Assembly: GCF_001613795.1 (NCBI RefSeq)
Contig: NZ_LPVZ01000004.1
Location: forward strand, 22,575-86,574
DNA from: Thalassospira sp. MCCC 1A01148
GTDB taxonomy: Bacteria; Pseudomonadota; Alphaproteobacteria; Rhodospirillales; Thalassospiraceae
DNA length: 64,000 nt
Direction of reading: 5' to 3'
The notes below the pieces were generated by a model. The model saw only the letters and a list, made by a program, of their open reading frames with translations. It ran no database searches and was not told where the DNA came from. The translations under genes were made by a program, and so were the position numbers. Shown here one piece after another: positions 18,529-28,673 of this stretch (its first letter is position 1; every line of letters begins with the position of its first letter).

Positions 18529-19025
18529 TCGTCTTCTCCGCGGACAAGGGTGAAGAAATCAACTTTGGTGGCGGCAACCTTGCGGGCATGATCGCGTTTG
18601 GCGGCGGCCTGTTCGGCAGCTAGCGTATCGATAAAGTCGCTTGCCGATCCGTCGCGCAGCATGACCGCATCAAACAGGGCGGCATATTGTGCCTGAATAC
18701 GATCACGTCCCTTGACGTAGGAATGCCCGACCGTGCCGTCAGCCAGCGTCACCGCACAGCGTGTCACGGTCATTTCACCAAGGTTGAAACGCTGCCCGGC
18801 GCCACCGGCACGGCCGCGTACCATCACCATGCCAATTTGCGGTTCGCGCAGGTGGGTCCAGCTTTCGCTGCTGTGATTTTCCGACCACTGGGTTTCAAGC
18901 CGGGCGCGCGATGTGCGCGCCAGAACCGCCATCCATTTCTGCCGCGCAGCGATTTGCGGATCGGTGTGGGTGTCTGCGTTCCGGTTCTGATCGGTCCGGG
19001 CATTCTGGGCGGGGTGCGCCGTCAT
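18525..19025 (-). CDS. phnG: C-P lyase core subunit PhnG
   Basis: 166 residues, first gene of the operon. The conserved core runs from RQKWMAVLARTSRARLE to TKVDFFTLVRG and includes MVRGRAGGAGQRFNLGEMTVTR. ATG 19025 is preferred over an in-frame TTG at 19028; AGGGA lies 8 nt upstream. The N-terminal 25 residues, rich in Asn, Asp, Thr and Gln, are an extension over E. coli PhnG (150 residues). Confidence 0.93.
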   Translation of the reverse strand: MTAHPAQNARTDQNRNADTHTDPQIAARQKWMAVLARTSRARLETQWSENHSSESWTHLREPQIGMVMVRGRAGGAGQRFNLGEMTVTRCAVTLADGTVGHSYVKGRDRIQAQYAALFDAVMLRDGSASDFIDTLAAEQAAAKRDHARKVAATKVDFFTLVRGEDE

Positions 19026-19052
19026 CAAACTGATCCCTTTTTATCTTATGTC

Positions 19053-19084
19053 GACAAATCTAAAATTTGTCTAGACGTCTATAC
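19053..19084. promoter_or_regulatory. Candidate PhnF operators in the phnG-phnF divergent region
   Basis: Two abutting 8-mers, GTCTAGAC (19069-19076) and GTCTATAC (19077-19084), both match the HutC/GntR consensus GT-N-TA-N-AC. Just upstream is an inverted repeat GACAAAT-CTAAA-ATTTGTC (19053-19071), sharing its last bases with the first 8-mer. All lie between the divergent starts of phnG and phnF, where PhnF would repress both. Confidence 0.6.
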
Positions 19085-19158
19085 CTATTGACGTTATAAG
19101 GCGATCCAGCACCTTTGGCAAAGGTCTTGCGGTGAAAGTTTTATGAACGGGAAATGCA

Positions 19159-19872
19159 ATGGATTGGGAACCGGGGCTATCCATCTGGAAGCAAATAGAA
19201 AAGCAGCTTCTGGCTGACATCTCTGATGGTGTCTTTGCACCCGGCGACAAGATGCCGACCGAGATGGAACTGGTCCGGCGTTTTGGCGTTAATCGTCATA
19301 CGGTGCGCCGCGCCATGGCCGCATTGGTCGATTCCAATGTGGTCCGTGTCGAACAGGGACGCGGCGCATTTGTTCAGGAACAGATCCTTGATTATCCGCT
19401 GGGCTCAAAAACCCGCTTTTCACAAATTGTATCGGGCCGTCATCGCTTGCCCGACAAACGCCTTGTTTCGTCAGAAGTTCTCAAGGCCACTGCGACAGTT
19501 GCACAGTTTCTGGACGTCAAACCTGGTACGCGGGTGATTGAGCTGTTCTCGGTTTCAGAGGCCGACGGTGTGCCACTTGCGGTGGCAACAAGTTATCTGC
19601 CAGCTGCAAGGTTTGACGGGATTGTCGAGATATTTGTCGAGACCAAGTCACTGACCGAGGCCTTTAAACGCTTCGGGATTGATGATTACAGCCGCAAGAC
19701 CACCCGCATTTCCGCGACCCTGCCCTCATCGCGGGTTGCAAACCTGCTTAAGCAGGCGCGCAACCGACCGGTGATTTCGACCGAAAGTGTAGACGTCGAT
19801 TCTGCTGGCGTGCCGATTGAATACGGTGTCACCGCCTTTTCAAGCGACCGGGTTCAACTGATCGTCGAATAG
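19159..19872 (+). CDS. phnF: GntR/HutC-family regulator of phosphonate metabolism
   Basis: 237 residues. N-terminal winged helix (FGVNRHTVRRAMAALVDSNVVRVEQGRGAFV, residues about 33-65) and a C-terminal UTRA ligand-binding domain ending VPIEYGVTAFSSDRVQLIVE. Divergent from phnG with tandem HutC-type sites between. Known PhnF proteins repress phosphonate or phosphate uptake genes; repression of the phn genes and itself is inferred from position. Confidence 0.9.
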   Translation: MDWEPGLSIWKQIEKQLLADISDGVFAPGDKMPTEMELVRRFGVNRHTVRRAMAALVDSNVVRVEQGRGAFVQEQILDYPLGSKTRFSQIVSGRHRLPDKRLVSSEVLKATATVAQFLDVKPGTRVIELFSVSEADGVPLAVATSYLPAARFDGIVEIFVETKSLTEAFKRFGIDDYSRKTTRISATLPSSRVANLLKQARNRPVISTESVDVDSAGVPIEYGVTAFSSDRVQLIVE

Positions 19873-19895
19873 GTCGTCGACAGATTAATGGCCTT

Positions 19896-20531
19896 CTAGT
19901 ATTCACGTCCCGGACGGGTTTTGTAGACTGGGAAACGCAGTCCGAACTTGATCGCACTTGCCCGCATCACGAAGGCTGCGAAAAAGCCGATGACGGCAAT
20001 TGGCCCGCGCGGCAATTCAAGGATCGCAGTGCCGACAACATAAATAGCCGCCCCGACCAGGGCGCAAGTGATATAGATTTCTGGGCGCAGGATCAGCGGG
20101 ATTTCATTACACACCACGTCACGTACCATGCCGCCGAAGGTGGCGGTGATCATACCCAGAATGACCGCGACCAGGGGCGATACACCCAGGTTAAGGCCAA
20201 TGGCTGCCCCGGTAACCCCGAACATCGCCAGCCCCAGCGCATCCAGCCACAGCAAGGCGACATAGCGTCGTTCGACCAGATGGGCGGTGAAATATGTGAT
20301 CACGGCAGCCCCGACACAGGTCACAAGCCAGGTGGTGTCACGGATCCAGAACACCGGTGTTTCCCCGGTAATGACATCGCGCACTGTGCCGCCGCCAATA
20401 CCGGTAAAGGTCGCGATCAGGATGAACCCCACCATGTCCATCTGACGACGGGATGCCTCAAGTGCGCCGGTGATTGCAAAAACAGCAACCCCTGCCAGTT
20501 CAAGCCAATAGATGATCTCGGTAATCGTCAT
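19896..20531 (-). CDS. TRIC-type / UPF0126 membrane protein
   Basis: 211 residues, seven predicted membrane helices in two repeated halves. Each half has the family glycine/arginine motif: GIGGGTVRDVITGETPVFW near residue 45 and ATFGGMVRDVVCNEIPLIL near 130. Prokaryotic TRIC proteins form trimeric potassium/sodium channels; the older name is YadS/YicG. It starts 23 nt after the LysR stop on the same strand, so the two may share a transcript. Confidence 0.88.
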   Translation of the reverse strand: MTITEIIYWLELAGVAVFAITGALEASRRQMDMVGFILIATFTGIGGGTVRDVITGETPVFWIRDTTWLVTCVGAAVITYFTAHLVERRYVALLWLDALGLAMFGVTGAAIGLNLGVSPLVAVILGMITATFGGMVRDVVCNEIPLILRPEIYITCALVGAAIYVVGTAILELPRGPIAVIGFFAAFVMRASAIKFGLRFPVYKTRPGREY

Positions 20532-20554
20532 GACGTCCTTTGCGGGGCTCGCCC

Positions 20555-21502
20555 CTAAGGTTGTGAAACAGGTTCTTTGGTTGGCATGCGCAGCCGGGTT
20601 GCGGCGACATCTTCAAGTTGATCGCGTAACCAGCGATGTGATGGGTCATGCTGATAGCGTTGGTGCCAACACATGAAAATCGGTAAATCAAGCGTACCTT
20701 CTTTAAGCTCTGTCACCGGCATCGGGGCGCGGGCAAAATCGCGCAGGGCATGCTTTTGCAGAAGGCTGGGCAAGGTTGCGATCATTTTGCTTCCGCGCAG
20801 GAATTCGGCAATGGCCGTAAAGTTTGGCACCCGCAAAACGATGTTGCGTTCAATGCCCTGTTTTTCAAGCATATCATCAAATTCAAGCGTGCGGTTGTTG
20901 CCATAGCGCACCGTGACATGACGTGCGTCAAGATAGTCATCACCGCTTTGCGGCGCGTCGCGCATGTCCGGATCATAAAACACCATGTAATGATCGGTCA
21001 GCAGGCGCTTTTGCACAATATCGACGCCTTCGGGCGGACGCGGCGAAATCAGAAGGTCACAGTGATTTTCGCGCAGCAGGGCGGGTCCGGGCAGAAGTGA
21101 TGGCACCACCGTCATCCGGATACTGGCAAGCGCACCTTCCAGATTGCGAAACAGGGTCGGCAGCAAAAGATCACGCTGCAGATCGTTGGCAGCAATTGTC
21201 AGGCTCATGGATGCGCCATCGGGCTCAAAATCTGCACCGCTGGCAAACGCTTGCATCTGATCAAGCAGAAACCGCGCTTGCTCGGCCAGGTTTTGTGCGT
21301 GCGCCGTGGCCACGATCCCGCGCCCGGATTTGGTGAAAAGCGGATCGCGCATGATCCGGCGTAATTTGGTCAGGTTATGGCTGACCGCAGATTGCGTCAC
21401 GCCAAGCCGTTCGGCCGCAGCCGTGACCGACCCCTCTTCAAGAACGGCCAGAAACAGACGCAGCGCATGGCCGTCCAGTTCCAAATGATCAAAATTACTC
21501 AT
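20555..21502 (-). CDS. LysR-type transcriptional regulator, divergent from pcaHG
   Basis: 315 residues. N-terminal helix-turn-helix HALRLFLAVLEEGSVTAAAERLGVTQSAVSHNLTKLRRIM, then a LysR substrate domain. ATG 21502 (MSNFDHLELDGHALR) is chosen; the 12 upstream in-frame codons run into the operator region and look non-coding. Divergent from pcaHG, so activation of that pair with an aromatic-pathway inducer is likely. In many alphaproteobacteria this job is done by PcaQ; orthology to PcaQ is not clear from sequence. Confidence 0.88.
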   Translation of the reverse strand: MSNFDHLELDGHALRLFLAVLEEGSVTAAAERLGVTQSAVSHNLTKLRRIMRDPLFTKSGRGIVATAHAQNLAEQARFLLDQMQAFASGADFEPDGASMSLTIAANDLQRDLLLPTLFRNLEGALASIRMTVVPSLLPGPALLRENHCDLLISPRPPEGVDIVQKRLLTDHYMVFYDPDMRDAPQSGDDYLDARHVTVRYGNNRTLEFDDMLEKQGIERNIVLRVPNFTAIAEFLRGSKMIATLPSLLQKHALRDFARAPMPVTELKEGTLDLPIFMCWHQRYQHDPSHRWLRDQLEDVAATRLRMPTKEPVSQP

Positions 21503-21512
21503 GAATAAGATG

Positions 21513-21535
21513 ATAAATGATGCATTTATTTTATG
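21513..21535. promoter_or_regulatory. Palindromes between LysR gene and pcaH (candidate LysR operator)
   Basis: ATAAATG-ATG-CATTTAT (21513-21529) is a perfect 7-bp inverted repeat, interlocked with TGCAT-N5-ATGCA (21521-21535). Both lie 11 nt upstream of the LysR start and about 75 nt before pcaH, the usual place for a LysR recognition site. Confidence 0.5.
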
Positions 21536-21573
21536 CAATTGGCCACGCAGGATGGCCTTAACGCGGACACTGA

Positions 21574-22320
<747 letters not shown>

Positions 22321-22323
22321 TCC

Positions 22324-22953
22324 ATGGTGCAAAGCCTTGATTATCTCAAAGAAACAGCCTCCCAGACGGCGGGCCCATACGTGCATATCGGGCTTATTCC
22401 CAAGCAGGCCGGATTTGACATCTTTGAAACCAACTTCACCAACATTCTGGCCGATGAAAACACCTGCGGGGAGAGGATCATTATCGAAGGCAGGGTGATT
22501 GATGGCACGGGAACGCCACTTCGTGATGCGCTGCTTGAAATATGGCAGGCCAATGCGGACGGGCGCTATAACCACGAACTTGATCGTCAGAAATCAGGCA
22601 AGGTCGATGAGGGTTTCCGCGGTTGGGGCCGGACGGGAACGGATTTCGATACGGCGCTTTATCGCTTTGAAACCATCAAGCCAGGTCGGGTTTCGGGCCG
22701 CAATGGTATGGATATGGCGCCACACATCAACTTCTGGATCGTCGCTCGCGGGATCAATATCGGGCTGAATACCCGGATGTATTTTTCCGACGAACAAGAT
22801 GCAAACGCCATAGATCCGGTTCTGAATCTGATCGAACAGCAACCCCGTCGAAAAACGCTGATCGCCAATCGTGATGATACCGGACCGATACCGGTTTACC
22901 GGTTTGACATTGTGTTGCAGGGCGATGGCGAAACCGTGTTTTTCGACATTTAG
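22324..22953 (+). CDS. pcaG: Protocatechuate 3,4-dioxygenase alpha subunit
   Basis: 209 residues, the structural partner of PcaH. Shares the dioxygenase fold (LLEIWQANADGRYNH near residue 75) but, as usual for alpha subunits, lacks the His pair: the site reads APHINFWIVARG. Ends with a clear terminator. The other beta-ketoadipate genes (pcaBCDIJ) are not in the window. Confidence 0.95.
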   Translation: MVQSLDYLKETASQTAGPYVHIGLIPKQAGFDIFETNFTNILADENTCGERIIIEGRVIDGTGTPLRDALLEIWQANADGRYNHELDRQKSGKVDEGFRGWGRTGTDFDTALYRFETIKPGRVSGRNGMDMAPHINFWIVARGINIGLNTRMYFSDEQDANAIDPVLNLIEQQPRRKTLIANRDDTGPIPVYRFDIVLQGDGETVFFDI

Positions 22954-22978
22954 CCACACGCAAAACTGTACTGGGAAT

Positions 22979-23010
22979 GCGGCAGCTGCCTTTGCGGTTG
23001 CCGCGTTTTT
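22979..23010 (+). terminator. Intrinsic terminator after pcaG
   Basis: GCGGCAGCTG pairs with the segment 22995-23004 (ten pairs, two G-T) around a 6-nt loop and is followed by GTTTTTT. Confidence 0.8.
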
Positions 23011-23145
23011 TGTTGGATCAACTACTTAAAAAGACGTGTCTTGATTCTTATATTCACGATCATAAAGGCGGTGTGGTAAAACAACCGCTGCTGAGGGTTT
23101 CAAAAACAAAAAAAGACCCCAGTATTGAGAGTGAGAGGATCAGCC

Positions 23146-24816
23146 TTGAACAAGTTGTTACAGGTCGGAATCCGCGTGCAAGTAGCGCTGGCCACAGCGC
23201 TTCTGCTGGTCGGGCTGACTGTGCTGATGAGCTTTGTCGTCGGAAAGCGATCCGGTGCTGATCTGCAAAAGCAGATTGGGTTGGGGGTTTCTGATATTGC
23301 CCGTCAGATGGCTGATGAGCTTGACCGTATCATGTGGACCCACCGTGGCGAGGTGTCGGTTCTAAGCACGCTCTCTGTTCTGCGGGAACTCAAAGATACC
23401 GAACAGATTTCCAGTATCGTCAATCGCCTTAGCCGCGAAATCCCGATCTTTACCTGGATCGGTGTGCTTGATCGTGAAGGCACGATCGTTGCTTCGACGA
23501 ATGACTTGTTGCTCGGCGCCAATATTGCGCAGCGCCCGGTTTTTCAGTTTGGCAAGAACGGACAGTTCATCGGTGATGTTCACGATGCGAAATTGCTGGC
23601 TGAAAAGTTCCCGCGCTACAAAGGGGAACCGATCCAGTTTGTCGATATCGCTGTTCCGCTATTTAACAACAACGATCAGTTCACGGGTGTGCTTGCCACT
23701 CATCTGAGTTGGGAATGGGCCGATAATGTCCGCAGAACCCTTTTTGCCGGGCAGGGGATCCATCACGATGTCGATATATTCGTCATATCAGCCGATGGCA
23801 CAGTCCTTTTGGGGGCTGATGGAACGCTGGTCGGATCATCGCTTGAACTTGATGCACTTCAGCAGGCGCAGCGCAACAATATTGGATGGAAGATCAGTAC
23901 CTGGCCGGATGGTGAAGAGTATCTGACGGGTTATGCCCCGGCCGACGGTCACCTGGATTATGCTGGCCTGAACTGGTCAATTCTGGTGCGCCAGCCTGTC
24001 GAAGAAGCGCTGGACCCGGTGTATGACCTGCGCCGTGACATTATGGCATGGGGGTTGGCGTTAAGTATCATATCCAGCATGATTGCATGGTGGGGGGCTG
24101 GTTTCTTTGTCGGGCCGATCGGCAGGATGGCGCATTCGATTGAGGCCATGAAACGTGGTGAGATCGAACGCCTTCCCGATATTGACGGCGCAAGAGAAAT
24201 CAAGATCCTGTCAAACAGTCTGAACGCGTTGCTTGCCAAGCTGACGGAAAAGGACGCAGCCCTCGGCCAGATGGAACACATTGCCCATCACGATAACCTG
24301 ACCGGACTTGGCAACCGTTTGGCGCTTGATGTCTATTTCGAACATGCACTTGCCCATGCCGACCGCCACAAGACCCAACTTGCGGTCATGATGCTTGATC
24401 TTGATGACTTTAAACCGATCAATGACGAGTTTGGTCACGCGGCCGGGGATGATGTCCTGTGTGAGGTCGCAAAACGGTTGCGTCGCTGTGTGCGCGGTGG
24501 TGATCTGGTCGTGCGTCTGGGCGGTGACGAGATGGTGGTGGTGTGTCATGTCGGAAACAATGGCGAGAGCGAAGCCGCAATGCTGGCCGAGCGGATTTTG
24601 AATGACATCCAGATGCCCTTCATTACTGGCGGCAATCGCGTTTCCATTCATATGAGCATCGGCATTGCCCTTTGTCCGGTGCATGGCAAAACCATCGAAG
24701 TCCTTCTCGATAAGGCTGATGACGCCCTTTATGCTGCAAAGGCACGCGGCAAGAACTGTTATGTGCTTGTCTCTGATGATGATGTGCAGCCCGGCGGCAG
24801 GTCGTCACTGGCATGA
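23146..24816 (+). CDS. Membrane-anchored dCache-HAMP-GGDEF protein (probable diguanylate cyclase)
   Basis: About 556 residues: N-terminal membrane helix (10-35), periplasmic double-Cache-type sensor (about 40-290), second membrane helix near 305-325, HAMP-like linker, and GGDEF domain (about 385-545). The active-site motif is GGDEM rather than GGDEF. The inhibitory RxxD site is present 5 residues before it (RGGDLVVRL). Cyclic-di-GMP synthesis is likely but the M substitution leaves doubt. Start: TTG 23146 has GAGAGGA 6 nt upstream; GTG 23131 and TTG 23125 in the same frame are less well placed. Confidence 0.87.
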   Translation: MNKLLQVGIRVQVALATALLLVGLTVLMSFVVGKRSGADLQKQIGLGVSDIARQMADELDRIMWTHRGEVSVLSTLSVLRELKDTEQISSIVNRLSREIPIFTWIGVLDREGTIVASTNDLLLGANIAQRPVFQFGKNGQFIGDVHDAKLLAEKFPRYKGEPIQFVDIAVPLFNNNDQFTGVLATHLSWEWADNVRRTLFAGQGIHHDVDIFVISADGTVLLGADGTLVGSSLELDALQQAQRNNIGWKISTWPDGEEYLTGYAPADGHLDYAGLNWSILVRQPVEEALDPVYDLRRDIMAWGLALSIISSMIAWWGAGFFVGPIGRMAHSIEAMKRGEIERLPDIDGAREIKILSNSLNALLAKLTEKDAALGQMEHIAHHDNLTGLGNRLALDVYFEHALAHADRHKTQLAVMMLDLDDFKPINDEFGHAAGDDVLCEVAKRLRRCVRGGDLVVRLGGDEMVVVCHVGNNGESEAAMLAERILNDIQMPFITGGNRVSIHMSIGIALCPVHGKTIEVLLDKADDALYAAKARGKNCYVLVSDDDVQPGGRSSLA

Positions 24817-24864
24817 GGCGCGGGTTTTCTTGACTTTGGTCCGGTCCATCGCAATAAGCATTTC

Positions 24865-25614
24865 ATGACAGTTTCATCAGAAAAAGAACTCGAACATCTG
24901 CGCAAGATCGGACGCATTTGCGCCCGTGCACGCGATGTGATGGGGGCAGCTGCCGTTCCCGGGATCACCACGGCCGAGCTTGATCAGATCGGCCGTAAGA
25001 TTCTTGAAGATGCAGGCGCAGTTTCAGCCCCGGAAAGCGAATATAAATTCCCCGGTGCGACCTGTATCAGTGTCAATGAAGCCGTAGCTCACGGCATTCC
25101 CGGCGATCAGGTTCTGGCCGATGGAGACTTGGTCAATATCGACGTGTCTGCGTCACTTGACGGGTATTTTTCTGACACCGGTGCCAGCTTTATTTGCGGC
25201 ACAGCAAGACCCGAAATCGCCAAACTGTGCGAAGATGGCAAGAAAGCCATGTGGGCAGGTATCAAGGTCGTGCGCGACAAGGCCCCGATCCGCGAGATTG
25301 GCCTTAAAATCGAAACGTTCGCCCGCAAGGGTGGTTATACCCTGATCCGCAACCTTGCCAGCCACGGTATTGGCAAGTCGCTGCATGAACATCCCCATAC
25401 CATCCCGACCTGGGATGACCCCAAGGAACGCCGGGCGCTCAAGAAAGGGCAGGTCATCACCATCGAACCGTTCCTGTCGCGCGGGGCGAAATGGGCGCTT
25501 GATAGCGAGGATGGCTGGACACTGTATGCCGATACCGGTGATGCGACGGTGCAATACGAACACACCCTTGTTGTGACCGACAAGGGTTATGAGATCATGA
25601 CGCTGGGCAGTTAA
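24865..25614 (+). CDS. map: Type I methionine aminopeptidase
   Basis: 249 residues, no N-terminal zinc finger. All metal ligands are visible: D93, D104, H167 (ASHGIG), E201 (TIEPF) and E232 (VQYEHT), plus H76. It removes the initiator Met from nascent proteins. The gene is not next to ribosomal or secY genes and may be a second copy; this cannot be checked inside the window. Confidence 0.92.
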   Translation: MTVSSEKELEHLRKIGRICARARDVMGAAAVPGITTAELDQIGRKILEDAGAVSAPESEYKFPGATCISVNEAVAHGIPGDQVLADGDLVNIDVSASLDGYFSDTGASFICGTARPEIAKLCEDGKKAMWAGIKVVRDKAPIREIGLKIETFARKGGYTLIRNLASHGIGKSLHEHPHTIPTWDDPKERRALKKGQVITIEPFLSRGAKWALDSEDGWTLYADTGDATVQYEHTLVVTDKGYEIMTLGS

Positions 25615-25641
25615 TGATCTCGTTCTTGGCAGGGGGGGCTG

Positions 25642-26175
25642 ATGCGGAAAGGAAAAATTCTGACAGCCGAGAATTGGAACGCAATGGATGAGCGTTCTTC
25701 TTTTATAGAGTTTCAGAATCGGTTTGACGGAAGCCAATACTGCCTAACAGGTTCAGGCTGGGCAGAGCGGTTGCTCAGATACCCACTCAAGGCTAGTGTC
25801 CCTGACGAGATCGTAGAGCTTCAAGAAGTAGCAATTGCGGTTATGTGTTATGGATTTAACTTCTATCCTCTCTACACGCTAGGTCAGGAACAGATTACTA
25901 GAGTGCTGGAAGCTGCCATTTCTCATGCTTATCGTGCCCTTAAAGGTCCGAGTAAAAAGACTAGATATGTCGACAGGCTTGATTGGGTAGCTGCGAAGTT
26001 GAAGTTTTCAGATGATCGTTTAAAGCAGTGGCATGCTAGCCGTGCTATTCGCAACTCAGCATCTCATGCAACAAAGCAAAGCCTGTTTGGTTCGAGTGAC
26101 GCTCTTAATTTTGTCCGAATCTCAAGTATATTAATCAATGAGTTGTTCGAGCAAATCGATAGTCTCCCAGACTGA
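25642..26175 (+). CDS. Orphan protein with HEPN-like R-N-x3-H motif
   Basis: 177 residues, family not recognised. Mostly alpha-helical, no signal peptide or membrane segment. Residues 137-142 read RNSASH, the R-N/D-x3-H signature of HEPN ribonucleases and of DUF4145-like proteins. GGGGGG lies just before the ATG. Codon choice is visibly more AT-rich than in neighbouring genes, which suggests acquisition by transfer. It starts 27 nt after map and ends at a strong terminator. No adjacent antitoxin (MNT-like) gene is seen. RNase function is only an inference from the motif. Confidence 0.65.
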   Translation: MRKGKILTAENWNAMDERSSFIEFQNRFDGSQYCLTGSGWAERLLRYPLKASVPDEIVELQEVAIAVMCYGFNFYPLYTLGQEQITRVLEAAISHAYRALKGPSKKTRYVDRLDWVAAKLKFSDDRLKQWHASRAIRNSASHATKQSLFGSSDALNFVRISSILINELFEQIDSLPD

Positions 26176-26187
26176 GAATGCTGCATT

Positions 26188-26203
26188 TTATGCTGCAGCA
26201 TAA
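26188..26203. repeat. Perfect 16-bp palindrome before terminator
   Basis: TTATGCTGCAGCATAA, 12 nt after the orphan gene stop and 10 nt before the next terminator stem. ATGCTGC also occurs just upstream at 26178, allowing an alternative stem. Possibly an accessory 3'-end hairpin. Confidence 0.5.
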
Positions 26204-26213
26204 AGTGCAACAT

Positions 26214-26244
26214 AAAAGCCGCCCGAACATGTCGGGCGGCTTTT
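26214..26244. terminator. Bidirectional intrinsic terminator
   Basis: AAAAGCCGCCCGA and its reverse complement flank ACATG: 13 bp with A/T tracts on both sides. Serves the orphan gene (plus) and malate synthase G (minus). Confidence 0.9.
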
Positions 26245-26277
26245 GTTTTAGCTTGGCTCAGGTGCGTGATATCGCGA

Positions 26278-28470
26278 TCACGAACCGTATTTTGCCTTGG
26301 CTTCGCGGCGGCGCGCATGCAGAACAGGTTCGGTGTAACCGTTCGGCTGTTCGCGGCCCTTGAAGACCAGATCACAGGCCGCGGCAAATGCGACGCTGTC
26401 ATCAAAGTCCGGGGCCATGTTGCGATAGGTCGGGTCATCGGCATTCTGTTTGTCGACGACGGCGGCCATGCGCTTCATGGTTTCCATTACCTGCTCTTCG
26501 GTGCACAGGCCATGATGGAGCCAGTTGGCGATATGCTGGCTTGAAATACGCAGCGTTGCGCGGTCTTCCATCAGGCCGACATCATTGATGTCAGGCACCT
26601 TGGAACAGCCAATGCCGCTGTCAATCCAGCGCACGACATAGCCCAGAATGCCCTGGGCATTGTTATCAAGCTCTTCCTGGATTTCGCTTGGCATCGGTTT
26701 GATGTCGCCCAGACGCGGGATCGACAGGATGTCGTCAAGGCTTGCACGTTCGCGTTTGCCAATTTCGTCCTGAACGGCGCGGACATCAACCTGATGATAG
26801 TGGATGGCATGCAGGGTTGCCGCGGTTGGCGATGGGACCCAGGCACATTTTGCACCGGCCTTGGGATGGCTGATCTTGGCTTCCATCATTTCGGCCATGC
26901 GATCCGGTTTGGCCCACATGCCCTTACCGATTTGGGCAACGCCCTTCATGCCGCATTCAAGACCGATATCGACGTTCCAGTTTTCATAGGCCGCGATCCA
27001 GTACTGGTCTTTCATCGCTTCCTTGCGGACCATCGGGCCTGCTTCCATGCTGGTATGGATTTCGTCACCAGTACGATCAAGGAAGCCGGTATTGATGAAG
27101 ACCACGCGATCTTTTGCCGCGCGGATGCATTCCTTGAGGTTCACCGTTGTGCGGCGTTCCTCGTCCATAATGCCGACCTTAATGGTGTGCTCGGGCAGAT
27201 CAATCGCCTGTTCGACAAAGCCAAACAGATCGTTGGTCAGCTCGACCTCTTCGGGGCCATGCATCTTTGGTTTTACGATATAGATGCTGCCATGGCGCGA
27301 ATTCGAAAGTTCGTTATTGCCGATCACGTCGTGCTTGGCGATCAGACTGGTGACCATGGCATCAAGGAAACCTTCCGGGACTTCGTTGCCGTTGGCATCA
27401 AGAACCGCATCAGTCGTCATCAGATGACCGACATTGCGGATCAACATCAGACTGCGGCCGGGCAGGACGACTTCATGTCCATCGACACCATGATAGGTGC
27501 GGTCCGGGTTGAGACGACGTGTGATCGTCTTGCCGCCCTTTTCGAACTTTTCTTCAAGCGTGCCTTTCATCAGGCCAAGCCAGTTGCGATAGGCAAGAGT
27601 CTTGTCCTCTGCATCGACGGCGGCGATTGAATCTTCGCAATCCTGAATAGTGCTGACAGCCGATTCCATGATCACGTCGCACACGCCTGCGGCATGTTCC
27701 TTGCCGATCGGGTGGGTCGGATCAATATGGATTTCGATATGCAGGCTATGACGGCGCAGCAGAATATCGGTAAGAACACCGCCCTTTTCGTTGTAGCCGA
27801 TGAACTGCGACGGCAATTCAAGTGCCGTTTCGCTGCCATCTGCCAGGGTCACAACCAGCGTCCACCAGCCAGACCCGTCTTCGCGAACTTCGTATTTGGT
27901 GGCATCGGCATGTTTGCCGCTCGCAAGCGGGGCGGCTTCATCAAGGAATTCGGCTGCATAGGCAACAACCGCAGCACCGCGTTTCGGGTTAAATGCCTTG
28001 GTCTTTTCCTTGCCATCTTCTTCGTCGATGACGTCCGTGCCATACAGCGCATCATAAAGGCTGCCCCAGCGCGCATTGGCAGCGTTAAGGGCATAGCGCG
28101 CATTCATGACCGGCACGACAAGCTGCGGGCCAGCAACCCGGCCGATTTCCGGGTCGACATGGGTGGTCGAGACATAGAGATCATCACCCTCGGGCAGAAG
28201 ATAGCCGATCTCGGTCAGGAATTCCTTGTATGCTGCCGGATCGCGCGCCTGATCCTGACGGGAAAGATGCCACTCATCGATTTTGGCCTGCAATTCGTCG
28301 CGCTTTGCCAGCAGCGCCTTGTTGCGGGGTCCAAGTTCGGTGACGAGCTTTTCAAATGATGCCCAGAATTGATCAGAACTGATCCCTGTTCCCGGAATGA
28401 CTTCATTGGCCACCAGATCGTGCAGAACTTTTGCAATCTGAAGACCACCTTCTTGGATGCGTTGGGTCAT
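26278..28470 (-). CDS. glcB: Malate synthase G
   Basis: About 730 residues, matching the long G isoform (E. coli 723). Converts glyoxylate and acetyl-CoA to malate in the glyoxylate bypass and glycolate use. Catalytic-core motifs: [17 protein letters not shown] near 440 and [18 protein letters not shown] near 465. ATG 28470 (MTQRIQEGG), with GAGAG 7 nt upstream, is preferred over GTG 28482, which lacks a ribosome site. Isocitrate lyase is not in the window. Monocistronic. Confidence 0.95.
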   Translation of the reverse strand: MTQRIQEGGLQIAKVLHDLVANEVIPGTGISSDQFWASFEKLVTELGPRNKALLAKRDELQAKIDEWHLSRQDQARDPAAYKEFLTEIGYLLPEGDDLYVSTTHVDPEIGRVAGPQLVVPVMNARYALNAANARWGSLYDALYGTDVIDEEDGKEKTKAFNPKRGAAVVAYAAEFLDEAAPLASGKHADATKYEVREDGSGWWTLVVTLADGSETALELPSQFIGYNEKGGVLTDILLRRHSLHIEIHIDPTHPIGKEHAAGVCDVIMESAVSTIQDCEDSIAAVDAEDKTLAYRNWLGLMKGTLEEKFEKGGKTITRRLNPDRTYHGVDGHEVVLPGRSLMLIRNVGHLMTTDAVLDANGNEVPEGFLDAMVTSLIAKHDVIGNNELSNSRHGSIYIVKPKMHGPEEVELTNDLFGFVEQAIDLPEHTIKVGIMDEERRTTVNLKECIRAAKDRVVFINTGFLDRTGDEIHTSMEAGPMVRKEAMKDQYWIAAYENWNVDIGLECGMKGVAQIGKGMWAKPDRMAEMMEAKISHPKAGAKCAWVPSPTAATLHAIHYHQVDVRAVQDEIGKRERASLDDILSIPRLGDIKPMPSEIQEELDNNAQGILGYVVRWIDSGIGCSKVPDINDVGLMEDRATLRISSQHIANWLHHGLCTEEQVMETMKRMAAVVDKQNADDPTYRNMAPDFDDSVAFAAACDLVFKGREQPNGYTEPVLHARRREAKAKYGS

Positions 28471-28645
28471 GTTTTCTCTCACCAGACTTGGAACTGTTGC
28501 GGGCTATCAAGGTGCTTTGCCGATTATCAAAGCATGCGTGGCAAAACCCACCCGCCTATCGTTGGTTCACAACATATGGGGTGAAACCGGGGTGGGTCCA
28601 CAGCCTGTTTCAAATTTGTGGGATGTTTTCCGCATTATGGAAGCT

Positions 28646-28665
28646 CGCCCGGTGGGTGCCGGGCG
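28646..28665 (-). terminator. Weak hairpin after MFS gene
   Basis: CGCCCGG and CCGGGCG flank TGGGTG, 9 nt past the MFS stop. A 7-bp perfect stem without a T-run, so a tentative call. Confidence 0.35.
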
Positions 28666-28673
28666 GATGCAGT

